Part shown: positions 43,686 through 55,848 of the stretch, one piece after another
How the letters are laid out: every line of letters begins with the position of its first letter
Numbering within the stretch: position 1 is the first letter of the stretch
Assembly: GCA_009746045.1 (NCBI GenBank)
Contig: RPFO01000072.1
Location: 4,760,745-4,824,744, forward strand
Direction of reading: 5' to 3'
Origin: Mesostigma viride
Taxonomy: Eukaryota > Streptophyta > Mesostigmatophyceae > Mesostigmatales > Mesostigmataceae
Length of the DNA: 64,000 nt
Notes under the pieces: model-generated
Told to the model about the DNA's origin: nothing
Seen by the model: only the letters and a program-made list of their open reading frames with translations
The model's database searches: none
Position numbers and translations under genes: made by a program

Positions 43686-44579
43686 CTGCAAACTCGTTTG
43701 CCGGCAGGGCACACGACGTGGCACGGTGTCACCATGCCGGCATGGGAGTGCGGCATTCTAGTGACTGGAAACTCTCGTGTGAAAACGTCAGAAAGCGTGT
43801 GCAAACCTTCACGGAAGCATTGGTTGCCATGAACGTGTCCATGGACACGTGTGGACATGTCGGTGGGCAACCACAGCCTGTTTTGGGAGACCACGCCGCC
43901 CCTGACAAACCACACCGCCCCTGCTTTGGGAAACCACGCCGCCCCTGATTCTGACTGACAGCCTGGTCGTGGGTCCATTTGTGCGCACAAGCACTTGGCT
44001 GGGACGCAGATGCATGGATGGTAAGAACCCAGATTCCCACAATGACCACTTTGATTGTTCCAACCTGGAATGTTAACGACACGAAATTTCAAGTTCCTAT
44101 CTGTTGGCTTACGGCAGCAGATTGACGACGGAAACTGGGTGGCATCCCCATGTCCCCGTGCACGCTTGCTAGCCTTGCCTAGACTCACAGGCCCCCCTAG
44201 CAGCGACCGCCAGGTGCCCATCCCTGGGACTTGTCCCTGGGATGGTGCATGGGACACGAGGGGTGACGGTCGGCAGCCATGAATGCAGGAAAAGAAAACG
44301 AGAAAAATGGGGGACTGACCGACACGTGGGATAGTGGAGGCGTTTGCAGGCACGGGGAAAGGGGGCCACAGATGCAGGCTGGCAGGGTACTCAGAAACGG
44401 AAGTACACGGTAGGAAGCACACTTGACCCACCGTTGGAGGACGACGGGCGAGGGTCATCCGGCCACGCAACCCGCCGGCATCCATGCATGCAATATCAAG
44501 GTTCCAGAAAACAAAGGTTGAAGGTGCAAGGACAACATAGGAGAGCCAATATCCCGTACCGTGCACAGCACATCACACT

Positions 44580-44765
44580 CCCACAGCCCCCCCCCCCCCC
44601 CCGCACACACACACAAACACACCTGCCGTGCCTTTGCGTTCGGAGGACACCTGTCCCCCCCTTCCCACACACACAAACACAATTGCCTAGTGCGTGTGTT
44701 CGACGGACACCTTTCCCTCCCCCCCCCCCCCCCACACACACACAATCATAACTGCCGTGTGGGTG
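44580..44765. repeat. poly-C / (CA)n tandem unit, three copies
   Basis: Three units of about 65 bp, each a C run (up to 16) followed by acacacaaacac or similar, then tgcc, gtgcg or gtgtg, and ggacacct. Slippage-prone. The rest of 43686-46403 has GC-rich frames on both strands (for example 45312-44950 minus) that may include missing exons of the minus-strand gene, but none is splice-consistent in my reading. Confidence 0.7.
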
Positions 44766-46403
44766 GGTGTTGTGGACACCTTCCCCGCCCAAACACCTCA
44801 CTTCCTTACATGCATCTCTCAAGTGGCCCCTCCATATGCTTCTGCTTAGATTCTTCCTAAGAGCCTTCATGCAATGGCCGTGTGTATTGCCCGCCTGCAT
44901 GGAGTCCCCACCTGTTTGTGCGGCCAACCTTTCTGTATTGCCCACATGTTTAGAATGCCCACCTGCCTGTAATGCCCACCTGTTTGGAGTGCGGGATGGC
45001 ACGCTCGCCTTCCATGCCATCCGCCACGCCTGCCCCCTCACCCTCCCCGGTGACCGGCCGTATCAGAGGGAACAACGATGGCACCCTGGGACGCCACGGG
45101 GGGACCCTGGCGTCGCCCTGGAGGGACCGTGCCGGCCGCCCCCAAGGGGCAGCCTTGTTGGAGACGGCTGGATCTGGCTCCATCTCCAGCAACGCTTTCT
45201 TACCGACCCCAGGCCTTGCATGCCCTTGCTCATTGTCCCTTCCTTGCCCATGATCCCTTCCCTGATCCTTGTCTTCTAGCGGCAGCGAGTAGGTGTGCAT
45301 GGGCAGTTGCATGGGCCTGGGGCCTCGTCTCCTGCGTTCGTTGTCGCCGGGCAGCAGTCAAGGGCGAAGGGGCGCGAGTTCGATAATCAATGAATCCAAC
45401 GCAGGATTCTGTGGGGGGAACCCCGCTGTTGGGAGAACAGAGTGCTGTCAATGCCTGCACGTTTCATGACACAGAAGGGGACGCTGAGGATGGTGGAAGC
45501 TGTGGATGGCTGCGAGCGCTGAGGAGTGTCTTCATTCCGAAAGATAAGTACATTGTCGTCAGAAAGCAACAAACGTGAAAACACTAGCTGCCCAAATCTG
45601 AGATTCCGCGGAACACAGAAAGTAAGAAAGCCAAGAAGCTACCAGCAAGGAATCGAACATAGGAACTTTGGCATGATTTCGCAGCTGAGTGAGTCTCCTG
45701 ATCCGAAGGCATCTCACTTAACGTTTCGAAACAGCCCAACTGCGAGAAAGCTCTTTACCGGAGAGTGGTGCCAATATGTCCGAAAGATATGTACAGTTTA
45801 AACATGTCAAGGGGACGCAGGAACGGAAACTACGAGGATGCGCATATACCAGCATTTTTTCTAGAACATGCGACTTCCAGGGGGAGGGGGGAAGGAAGCG
45901 GGAAGAAATTGCAAGGCAAGGAAAGGTAGGGGAGCAGCTGGCAAAATTTAACCAGGGCAAATTTCAAAGCAGAAAGTATAGCACATCGAAGGAACTGAAA
46001 TTTACGCAAGCAGTTGAAGGGGCAGCAACCTGGCAGGCCATTGGACAATACAAGACTGTACGAGGAAGCTTGCGATATGAGCCGGAGGTAGACCGATTCA
46101 TAATTGACAAGAAAATCCTTTTATTTTGCCCTGTTTGAATTACCCGGCCGCTAGACATGTTTCGGCCTTTCGAACCCAAATAATTATAGCGACAGGAGGG
46201 AAAGGGAAGAAAAAGAAAGCGCCTCCAGAAAAAAAATTCAAGGGCGATCTGCGTATTCAACAAGCTGTTTATTGCCCAGCGGACATGGTCGAGCTAATTG
46301 GACAACAGTCTCTCGAAAGTGAGTAAACGAAAACTTCTTATTATACCAAACCATGTACATGTATTATACCAAACCATGGCAAAAAGCAAACGTGCCTGGG
46401 TAC

Positions 46404-46634
46404 GCCATGAATGCCGCCATCAGGATGCTGGCCGCCTGCAGCATCTCCAATGGATTCGGACTGATCTCTGGTCGCGGGCCAGAAATCGTCCAACGCTTGC
46501 GATTGCTGGACCAAAGGCCGAGCACGCTTCCCCACGGCCCGGTTGGGTGGTTCAAGTTCACCCCCGCGTACGTTGTAAGCGCAGAGGAGCAAGCCCGACA
46601 AGCTAAGCAATGCTAAGACCCGCACAAATGCCAT
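46404..46634 (-). CDS. signal-peptide exon, possible first exon
   Basis: ATG at 46634 starts MAFVRVLALLSLSGLLLCAY, a textbook secretory signal, then a hydrophilic stretch. A GTACCC donor follows GGC at 46404, giving 77 codons in phase 0. The exon 43685-43088 also begins in phase 0, so this could be exon 1 of the membrane-protein gene with connecting exons not identified. It may instead be a separate short secreted protein ending at 46341. Confidence 0.4.
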
Positions 46635-47647
46635 GCTAATGCCAAAATCGAAACGAAACGTTGGTAGTGAAAAGGAAGCAAGCAGGCCATCGCCTCTATC
46701 GCACTAATTCGGTACTCAAGAGTCTGGCTGATGCTCCTTTCTGCATCAGTTCAGCTTGCGCAAGCGCACAATTTAGAAAAGCGGTGCAAGCGTCGTGAGG
46801 GCGCCACATGTCAAACGATCGTGCGTCATCACGGTGAAGCGCTCTCCAACCTCCCAATTATGTTCTTTCCAACTTCCACGTACTCGGGCGCACGGGCGGT
46901 GTAGCAGAATTGCTGAGCTCGTTGATGAGTGTACGTGGGGCAGCGCTGGCGGCCGGCTACTGTATCCGTCACATCGAAACCAGCTCCGCGCACTCGTGGA
47001 ATGGATCCGGCACGCTGGCGACTGGACATCCATTTTGAAGCATCTTGATACATTGCACCTGTGTTGGAAGGCAGAGAAAACGAGGCAACGTGGCGAATGG
47101 AGCTACCTGTTGAGTTGAGAAAAACTGTGTCAACACTCAACAGTCACGTGCGCTCTACTTGCGACTAGGAGACAGGGATAGGAGTGGAAATAGGACACAA
47201 CATTGCATTCCTCACGGTGACCTTACGGGCGTCACTTGGCTCCCCTGGTCACATAATGCTCCTTTCTAAACCTTTCACCTATCACACTACCCTCAGTGGG
47301 TAACCAGCTGGTCGATACGTGGTACCTCTTAACCTAACGATATTCCTATTGGTTAATAAAAAATACCCATTTACCCGGAAAAAAAAAAAAAGGACACAAC
47401 AAGGGTAGCAGATGCAAGCATAAGAAGCACACTTACTTTGGCAAGCGATTGCACAGTAACCAGCCAATAGCGATTGCTGAAAACAGGCTGGAATTGTGGG
47501 CGTCACGTGTCCTCTGTTCTAGCGGTGCGTCTTAATTACTGGTGGGGTAAAGTCATGGCTAAGCTCGTTGCAGCGTGAATTTCTTACAGTACCGGCGCGG
47601 GTCCACTCCCTCGTTTTCACCCTGAGTACAAAATAAGGTTGGGGGCA
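46635..47647. other. intergenic region between divergent genes
   Basis: Separates the minus-strand signal-peptide exon from the SDR start. It contains an A12 run at 47381-47392 after an AT-rich stretch, which may be the tail of a retroposed sequence, and ORFs of about 100 codons with no recognisable domain. No TATA box stands out. Confidence 0.4.
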
Positions 47648-50600
47648 ATGAAGAGATTAGAAGGCAAAGTTGCGGTGGTGACAGCGTCAACAGCCGGCAT
47701 CGGCCAAGCGATTGCCGAACGGTTGGGGCAAGAGGGCGCAAGGGTAGTGATATCTTCTCGTAAAAAGGTACCCAAGCTTAGTTGCTGCACACAATTAAAG
47801 TGTAACCCCGTTTGTTATCCCCATTTTGGTTGTGAAATCTCACAGTATACTGTCATTAACTACGGTAACTCTCTGTGGTTTCCACAGCTCTGGTGGCCTG
47901 GCTGTCCTGCTCATAATTTTGTATCTATCCCTAGGGAAGTGGGGATAGGGGAACGTCAAGCCGCTATTCTGTGTGAACGACGCACACACACTAGCTTTTC
48001 ATTTCAAGTTGGTACCTGCATCTGCCGCGTCGTGATAATTGGCGCAGGCGAACGTCGACGCTACGGTTGCCAATCTGACTTCTAAAGGGATCCGCGCCAT
48101 TGGCGTCGTTTGCCATGTGGGCAAAGAAGATCAACGGCAACAATTACTAAAATCTACCCTCGAGGTCTGGGCATGCTTCATTGAACCTCCCTGTTTAAGT
48201 CATCTAGGGCTGAAATGGACTGTGGATTATCACCCGTCGTGTCATTATACATGCCCCCCTTATGGCATCCACTTTGTGTCAGCCAGATTTACGTGCCTGT
48301 CCAGTACGTCGAGCATCAGCGCATTTGCATCCGCACATTTGCAACTAACTGGTTGCTCCGCGGGCCGGCTTGGATTTCCGTGCTGCCCCGCTGGCTAGTT
48401 GCTTGCCTGCTCATCGCTCGCATATGCACTGGCACGTTTGCTTGCCCGCTCATCGCTTGCACATGCACTGGCACGGTTCCTTGCACGGCTCTATGCATGT
48501 GTACATGCTTGCTTGCCTACTGTTCCCCGGCCTTCAACACAGGCCCATCCTTGATCCCTGGCCCCTCGCTTTCCTTACTGGTTCATGCAACCTCGTGCCA
48601 TGACATTGGTGGAAAGTAAAGAGTGTGGTGTGACCACGGAGCATATTTCCTCCGTGCTGGATGCCCGGTAGTCCGCGCTATGCTAGGAACTACTTATCCT
48701 AGGAACCGCAGTCGTGTTTACTAATTATAGGAACCGCAGGCGTGTTTATTATCCTAACAAGCAGCCTACAAAATTGGAAGAATGTATCTGCTAATAGCAC
48801 GCAGTCCTACCTATTTAAACCTAACGCTTCTTATTTTTGTTGATTGACACCACATAAACATTTTCATTTTCTGTTCATCGACCCAAAAGTAGTTATGTAC
48901 GTTTAAATACTCATAATTTTTTTCCCAACCTAGTGAAGCACATGTGTGCTTTTTTGTTCAATCGCGTTCCTTTACTCAAACTTCAGGTTGCGACCATGTC
49001 AATGTCTTGCTGTGTAAGGACGAAATCTGTGTAATGACCAAATATGTGTAATGACCAAATCTGTGGAATGACAAGGGTGTGCTCATGGTTCTATCTATTG
49101 CGCGCACTGATTGCCCACAGGCGTTCGGAGGCGTGGACGTCCTCGTCTCCAACGCGGCCTCCAACCCCGAGGGCGGTCCCGTGCTGGCACTTAGTGAGCC
49201 CGCGATCGACAAGCTGCTTGAGGTGAACGTGAAGGCGCCCATCCTGCTCATCAAGGTGTGTGCCCTTGAGCGGCTATTTATAGCTGGATTTGTGGCTCGG
49301 CTTTGTAGCTTGATTCGTAGCTGGGATTCCAAACTAAATTTGCAGCTGTCTGTAGCTATCGAGCTAAATATCGCTATCTATAGCTATCTATAGCTATCTA
49401 TCACTATCTATAGCTATCTATCGCTATTTATAGCTATCTATCGCCATCTAAAACTATTTACAGCTATCTGCAGCTATCTACAAGCTATCTACAGCTATCT
49501 ACAGCTATCTACAGCTATCTACAGCTATCTACAGCTATCTACAGCTATCTACAGCTATCTACAGCTATCTACAGCTATCTACAGCTATCTACAGCTATCT
49601 ACAGCTATCTATCGCCATCTACAGCTATCTGCAGCTATCTGCAGCTATCTACAGCTATCTACAGCTATCTGCAGCTATCTGCAGCTATCTGCAGCTATCT
49701 ACAGCTATCTGCAGCTATCTGCAGCTATCTGCAGCTATCGACAGCTATCTGCAGCTATCTATCTATAGCTATCTGCAGCTATCTTTGGCTCATGAGCTGC
49801 ATTTTTGTTCCTTCCTGAGTTGGACAACATTTAGAGAATACACCCTCTTCGTTAAGGCAGTTGCCTGCCCTTGGAGTTCGCGGTGAAAGAGCGCGCTGTG
49901 TCCTGCCCATTTGAGACCGTGAGAGAAGCTTGGGCACGCTCCCTCCTTGTCATTGTGCATTATGGGTTGATGGTATTCTAGCTGGCATCGCGCGAGAAGG
50001 CTTTGCACCTCCTGTCAAAGAAATTGATTCAATAAATGAGCCAGTCACGGCGTGCTCTTATCCACGCACGTGCCTTGTTCTTTCACCCTGTATATAACTC
50101 GATTTGCTTCGCGATCGTCCTTGATGGAAGGGAGTGTTCCCTTGTACCGAGGATGGTGGCCGTTGGTTACGTATGGGAGCTGGTGGGAGGTTTTTTAAAC
50201 AGCTCTTTTTCACCAGCGACGCCTTCATTAAGAACTTGCTGCTTACTCAAGAGTTCATCCACCGTGTGGCATCGCGTGGCTTTCTTGCGCCCGTCACCCT
50301 TGCCACCTTACAGGAGTTTGCCCCCCACATGCGCAAAGGGGGCAGCATCGTGATGATTTCGTCGGTCACGGCGTACAGCCCCGCCGCGCCGCTGGGTGCA
50401 TACGCCGTCACCAAGACGGCGCTCCTCGGGCTGACCAAGGTGGGTGTGGGATGAAGGGTTAAAGGGTTAGAGGGTAGGGGTCAGCGGTTAAGGGTAAGGG
50501 GGTTGTGGTTAAGGATTAAGTGTTAAGGGTTAGGGTTCTCAGCACGCCTCGGGCTGACCAATATGTGGGGCAATGTTGGGGGGTCATTTCTGGTGCCCCA

Positions 50601-53172
50601 GTTGCTTTTGCCTTGTTCCAAGGTGGCGTTTTTAACAATAGTAGTATAGCGAGTGTTCCCAGATGCCTAGTGTTGGCTTGCTTGGCACATTACAGTGGAT
50701 CCGAATAGTGACCTGTGCCCCTCCGTTATCGATGGCACTGGACTTGTTCGTCGGCACCCCCCTTGCAAGCCATTGTATGCTTCCCAGTTCCCACTCGACC
50801 GTGGCGGAGGTGTTCAAAGTACAAAGTTTTGGTACACACGCCCACCTTTTGGAAAACGTTAAGGCAATTATGCCTCTATTCCTTGCAAGAAATGTTAACG
50901 AGGAAAGGAAAAACTGGAACGTATTTGTTGCTTGTTGGCTGTTTCCGGCATTGTAAGTTTATCATTTGTATGTATCACCTATTTACGGCCCCTATCATTT
51001 CTTTCAAATTGTTGTAAATTCTATTGTTGTAACGCCTTGCTTATTCACCCATGAACACGAGCCGTTGCCATGCCTATCTCTCCTTAAACCACGTTGCTGT
51101 CACCTTTCAGGCACTGGCAGCAGAGCTGGCGCCCGACCTGCGGGTCAACTGCGTGGCCCCAGGCATCGTGGCCACAAAGTTTGCGCAGGCGCTGGTGGAC
51201 CAGCCCGAGAAGGTACTTATACATTGGAGCCCGAGAAGGTACTTATATTTATTTATTTATAAGTGTCCTCGTGCTCTCTTTCTATGATACATAACAACAA
51301 GGCGCTGGTGGACCAGCACGAAAAGGTACTTGTTTGCGACGCTTGTTCCTGAAAGTGTTGTTTGTGAAAGGGTTGCTTGTTGTATTACTAGTTGTGTCTG
51401 CTCTGGTGTCTGTCCTCCTTGCGTTTGTTGTGTTATTCAAGTGTTGTTCAAGTGTTGTTTGTTATCGTGTATGTGTCTTGATTGTGAGGTTTATGTTCTG
51501 TCTCTGTGTTCCCTCTGCAGGATACATCACAGCAAGGCAGGGCGGGATCAGCCAGGGAACATGAGCGCTTGTTATCCTTAATGTGTTGTGTATTGTCGTT
51601 TGATGTGCTTTTTTCTGTCGTCTCTGTGTATAGTCAAGCTTATGTTCTGGTTGTATGATGTATGTTCTGTTCACAACAAGGCGCAGGTGGCTCAGCCAAT
51701 ACAGTTAGGTAGTCGATTTGTTGTTGCCTATCAGAGTTGCAATCGCTGCAGAGTAGGTCGGTTCTCTGTGGCGGATCTTGCAGAAGTTGTTCATTACATT
51801 CTTTCTCATGTATTATTAGACTCATGTTAACACCCGCACGGGCTGACCCCCGTTTTTGTCACGGGAGGAGGATAAAACCAACCCCTGTGTCTGCATAAAC
51901 GCCCAAACTTTTGGCTGTACCTCTCTGACAGTGTGCGAGCGCACCTAAGGCCCCTCTCTTTTTTGCCTGGATCGACTTTGTAGTACTACTGTTCTGATTT
52001 CTACTAGAAGCCTGAAAGTTGTGTGGGGCATGGCACAACTAGGGCGTTCAACTGCAAGTCGTCCAAACATCAGTGCATTGCTGGAGGGCATTCTTGGGCG
52101 TGAGGACATGTAGCAGGTATCGATAAGGGACGTGGCTGGAAACGTCAGCGTGCATTCCAGTCAACGGCTGTGAAACTTTAGCATGACTGCATGGTGATAC
52201 TCTGCAGTAATGGTTCATTGGGCTGAATTAGCTAATCGCTTAATCACATCAGCCCGAGGTTGTATCGTCGAGTCTTGGCTCGGAGTACAGCCCTACTCGT
52301 TCAACAGCTGCAATTTCGTTAGTGTTAGGCAGCCAGGTGTCAGCCAGGTACCCTTACTCACAGACGCTTGTTTGAAAATCGGGGGGCTGCCATGAAAACA
52401 AGGCATGTCAGGGGCATTTTCTGGTGGATGCCATGTGCCCGGCTATTTCTACTTGTCAAGGCATATGCCGTCCATGACATGCAAGCAGTGCTCAGAGAAG
52501 AGACCTTGCGAGGACCCTTTCCATTCCTGTAAGAAACCGTTTGAGCCTGCCTCTAAGCTACCTACCTTGCTGACTCTGTCAGGCCAATGTAACAGCAGGG
52601 GTAGAAACAGAAGGGGTGTATACATTATGCAGCTGGTCCGTCTACTACCTGTCAACCGGCGTTCTAATGGGGTCTCTGATTAAATTAAATTAAATTATAA
52701 CATGACTCCGTGGGGAGATCATGAAGCACGTTGATGGATGGAGGTGAGAGAAGCCGCAAAACCTAGCTAATCCTGGCTAATCTGGAAAAGCCTAACTACT
52801 CTACTCAGCAAAGCGCCCCTTCCTCCTGGGGGGGAGGGGCTTGCCCACAGGGGCTGGCATGTGGGCCTGGACAATGGTCTGCCACCTCTTCTTGTTCTGC
52901 ATTGCAGCCCAAGCAAGAGAGAGTGAGTCTCTGATGGCGAGTGTCATTTTCTTTTGCTTATTTGACCTTGTTGATTAATTAATTAACCCTGTTGATGCCC
53001 TGACTGAAATATATATGGCCAGGTGGAGGCGATCCGGGGCCAAACTGTCTTGGGAAGATTGGGCCAACCCCAAGACATGGCAGCAGCTGTCGCGTATCTG
53101 GTCAGCTGTGATGCCTCCTATGTTACTGGGGAGACACTGGTTGTGGCGGGCGGCATGCAGTCCCGTCTTTGA
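47648..53172 (+). CDS. IBR1: peroxisomal SDR, IBR1/SDRa (DHRS4)-like
   Basis: Exons 47648-47767, 48048-48164, 49121-49255, 50314-50439, 51111-51212 and 53023-53172 are all phase 0 with GT-AG borders and give 249 residues. Visible are the cofactor motif TASTAGIG (12-19), SSRKK after strand 2 (basic, favouring NADPH), SNAA (89-92), catalytic Ser141, Tyr154 and Lys158 (YAVTK), and CVAPGIVAT. The C-terminus GETLVVAGGMQSRL ends in the PTS1 signal SRL. Plant IBR1/SDRa acts in peroxisomal indole-3-butyrate beta-oxidation and animal DHRS4 reduces carbonyls. Start and ending match that family; the substrate here is unknown. Introns hold minisatellite and LINE debris. Confidence 0.93.
49326..49790. repeat. 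10-bp minisatellite in SDR intron 3
   Basis: About 40 copies of ACAGCTATCT, with gcagctatct variants toward the 3' side and degenerate atctatagct units at the 5' edge. Contained in intron 3 (49256-50313). Confidence 0.95.
50453..50537. repeat. telomere-like degenerate repeat in SDR intron 4
   Basis: Strings such as gggttaaagggttagagggt and gttaagggttagggtt resemble irregular TTAGGG/TTTAGGG arrays. Only about 85 bp and imperfect. Confidence 0.5.
51213..51325 (+). repeat. duplicated exon 5 end and donor site
   Basis: The exon-5 terminus (cagcccgagaaggtacttat) is partly repeated at 51226 and again, with its coding part gcgctggtggaccagc, at 51302. Three GAAAAGGTACTT/GAGAAGGTACTT donors therefore lie in a row. 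Confidence 0.75.
52690..52910 (-). mobile_element. LINE 3' remnant in SDR intron 5
   Basis: Minus-strand sequence matches the end of LINE copy 1: an ORF ending MPAPVGKPLPP...GRFAE stop, then a 3' UTR with gttaggcttttcc, ccatccatcaa, a hairpin and a TTTAATTTAATT tail. A strongly 5'-truncated insertion. Confidence 0.8.
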
Positions 53173-53465
53173 CAGTCATTAATTAGTTAATTGTTAATTT
53201 ATTAGTTTATTATTAATAATTAATTAATTAATTAATTAGACTCGTGCTCCCGTTGGGTAGTCACGGAGCAGTAACCCCGATGGATGGATGGGTGGGTGCA
53301 AACAGTCCGACCTATTAATAATTACTCATGCTCACGTGACGTAGTCGCATGTCTATTAATTAATTGATTGAAAGTGACAGTGTGTTAATTTCTTTGACAG
53401 TCATACTTGACATCAATTAAAGCCATTTAATTAATTAATTAATTAATTGACACGTGACGGCGTCA
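53173..53465. repeat. (TTAA)n and LINE-tail hairpin debris
   Basis: TTAATTAA runs at 53208-53240 and 53426-53450, the hairpin unit ctcgtgctcccgttgggtag at 53243, and a short GATGG run. They lie between the SDR stop and LINE copy 3 and may include the SDR 3' UTR. Confidence 0.6.
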
Positions 53466-53647
53466 CGTGAGCATAAGTCCTCAGTGGGAGGGCCGGGGAA
53501 CATGGGATGGAATGGATGGTGTAAGCTATCTAGGTCCTAGTTACAGGGGTGTGGGCTCCGCGGCCCGAATCGCTATGAATGCCATACGCGGTCACACGCG
53601 GAGCCCCCACAGACTTGGGGGTGGTCTCCTTCATCACTACTTGCCAT

Positions 53648-55046
53648 CTATCCTTGCAGACCATCTGCCTCCATATTACACACAAACCAGGAGGCTGCCC
53701 GGGCCGGTGTGAGCCCGTCTCGTCTAGTGTAGCACATGTCCATGCCTAGTCTATCATGGAAAGTCCACGGGTGGCGGCCCTGCCACGCGCGGCCTGGGGC
53801 ACGCCAGGTGAGGACATATTGCCCAGGCTGGGCGGGCTTGGTGCCAGCTAGTCGATCTGATGTGTCTACCTGATCTGTGCGGGCCAGGTGCCCGGCTAGG
53901 CCCAGGCGCCTGTGCCTAATAATGTGGGAAACATAGGGCAAATCAGCGTACAGATCCTCATTACTAATGTGCAAACCAAAGGGGATGTTAAGGGCCTTGC
54001 GCAGCATCTTGGTGACGTTGCCGTCGAGTCGTTGCTCCAGCTCCTGTGTCAGTGTCCACGTCTCGGCGCCGTAGGTCAAGATCGTCAGAATGACGTCCTT
54101 GAAGAGGTCACGCTTGACGATCTGGGGTAGGGCGGGGTTGCTCCACCAGCGGCGGTGGTCATGGAGTTGCGCCCACGCCATGCCGATCCGTGTCGTCAGG
54201 TCGTCCTCGCAGTCGGGAAGCCAACTGCCGAGCAGCTTGAAGCGGCCTGAAGTAGGATAGTTGACCTCGGCGTCGTCTAAGAGGCAGAGTGGGGGTGGGG
54301 GCCCTGCCATGCCGAGGGCCAGGGCCTCCGTTTTGGGGCTGATTTCTAGACCAACCGCCCGAGCCTCGAGCGCCAGGCAGTCCAGCCAAAGTTGGGCAGA
54401 CTCCACCTTCTCGATGAGCGTGATGTCGTCGGCATAAATGAGGTCAGCTAGTAAATTATGCTTGTTAGTCGGCCCCCCTTCTCCAAGCTCGTTCGTGATC
54501 GCTAGGCCAGGGGCACGGCCTGCAATGCTAGCAAAGCGAGCACGTGCCTGGCGCATAACATAATCTACTACAATAATAAACAGGTGCGGCGACAGGACGC
54601 AACCCTGCATGCCAGACGCCGGTCTGCAGTGGGCATGGCGGGGTAAAGCCGTGTTGAGTGTGCACCGAAGTGGTCGACCCCTCATACAGCGTGCGGATGA
54701 CGGTAATCAGGGGAGTGGGGACGCGAGCGCGAGCAAGTACAGCCCATAGAGCGTCCCAGAGGACAGAATCAAAAGCCTTGATGAAGTCGACGAAGATCAG
54801 GATGGCGGGAAACTCACCAGGTCGCAGGAGAGCGATTTCCTCGAAGAGACGACGCGCGACAAAGATGGCCATGACGGTGTTGCGCCCAGGACGAAAGCCC
54901 ATTTGACTTTCCCCTAGGTGACGGTCGAGAGCAGAAGGAAGGCGGTTGAGGATCATGCGCATGAACAACTTGAGTGCGGCGCTCTGGATGCAGACTCCTC
55001 GGTAGTTGGCGGGGTCGTCAGGGGAACCTTTGTTTTTGTACAGCAT
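53648..55046 (-). pseudogene. LINE ORF2 fragment, copy 3 (best preserved)
   Basis: The minus-strand frame 55046-54528 has NYRGVCIQSAALKLF, GFRPGRNTVMAIF, LIFVDFIKAFDSVLWDALW and HGFTPPCPLQTGV. After one shift near 54600 the frame 54685-53648 has GCVLSPHLFIIVVDYVMRQ, LIYADDITLIEKV, FKLLGSWLPDCEDDL, ILTILTYGAETWTLT and HLARTDQVDTS. These are RT motifs followed by the C-terminal region of this LINE family. The catalytic F-V-D and YADD motifs are intact. It is truncated at its 5' end at 55046. Confidence 0.9.
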
Positions 55047-55162
55047 AATACGGTCTCAGTACTTACGTTGGCGTACGGTATTCGGTGGCTCGACGGCCTT
55101 ATAAGCTTCGCCAATTCTGGCGAACCTAACGGTTCTTCCGAAAATTGGCTCCGCGAGACAAC

Positions 55163-55500
55163 TTTTTTTTTTTTTTTTACCGCCACTGAAGCCGCTCCCA
55201 ATGAGGTTTCGACTGTTATAAACTCGAACACGCGGACAAGATAACGGCAGGCTCGAGCTGCCATGGTCCGGATTCGGCTCCCGATTTCTGGCCTGCGCTG
55301 GTTGTCTCCTTGATAAATAGCTCTGGGGGAGGGGAAGGGAGGGGGGGGGGATAGCCTTCTTTACCCCCCCCCCCCCCCTGGACCCCCCGGGAGTGGCAAC
55401 GAATGGGCGGGGGGGGGGAGGGGGTCTGACCCCCTTACCCCCGGGGGTTCCCGTGGCTGGGCGGGGGGGGGGAGGGGGGGTACTAGACCCCCCCCATCTC
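55163..55500. repeat. homopolymer-rich tract (T17, G and C runs)
   Basis: Poly-T at about 55164-55178, G runs at 55321-55350, a C15 run at 55364-55378, then alternating G8-10 and C6-7 runs to 55497. A potential four-stranded DNA and assembly trouble spot. Confidence 0.85.
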
Positions 55501-55559
55501 GGGCGTTATCTCCGGGACCGACTGTCGCATATACTATGTGTACATAATTATATATGTAT

Positions 55560-55848
55560 CGGGAGGACCGGCTGGACCTGGAGGGCCAGCGGGCCCCATG
55601 GTCGGCGCGGACCTGGACGTCATATTGGCGTCAGCGCTTGTCGGTGGCGCTGACTCGGGCCATGGCTGACATCATGCTCCGCCGTACGCGGGCTGATTTT
55701 GCGGTGCAGCAGGGCTATTAGGTTCCCGGCCTCCCGTTAGGCGTTTCCATTGGTCTTATCGTAGTATAGAGCTTTGACATGGCGCTGTATATAGGTTTAT
55801 AGCTGGGCGTTTGCTTTGGTTTGAGTGATTTCACTCTGCTGTAAGTAA
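55560..55848 (+). mobile_element. 5'-truncated LINE tail, second copy of 17010-17299
   Basis: Nearly identical to 17010-17299: coding from REDRLDLEGQRAPW to the stop after FAVQQGY, then 3' UTR to gctgtaagtaa. The AT tail resumes at 56390 after the inserted element. The abrupt start at gggaggacc is typical of target-primed insertion. Confidence 0.9.

Noticed and set aside
44344-44751. Plus-strand ORF with HTHTQTHLPC repeats
   Set aside because: A translation of poly-C/(CA)n tandem units without coding evidence.
45630-45730. tRNA-like string with GTTCGATTCC on the minus strand
   Set aside because: The T stem pairs poorly and no acceptor stem closes it; at most an old SINE relic.
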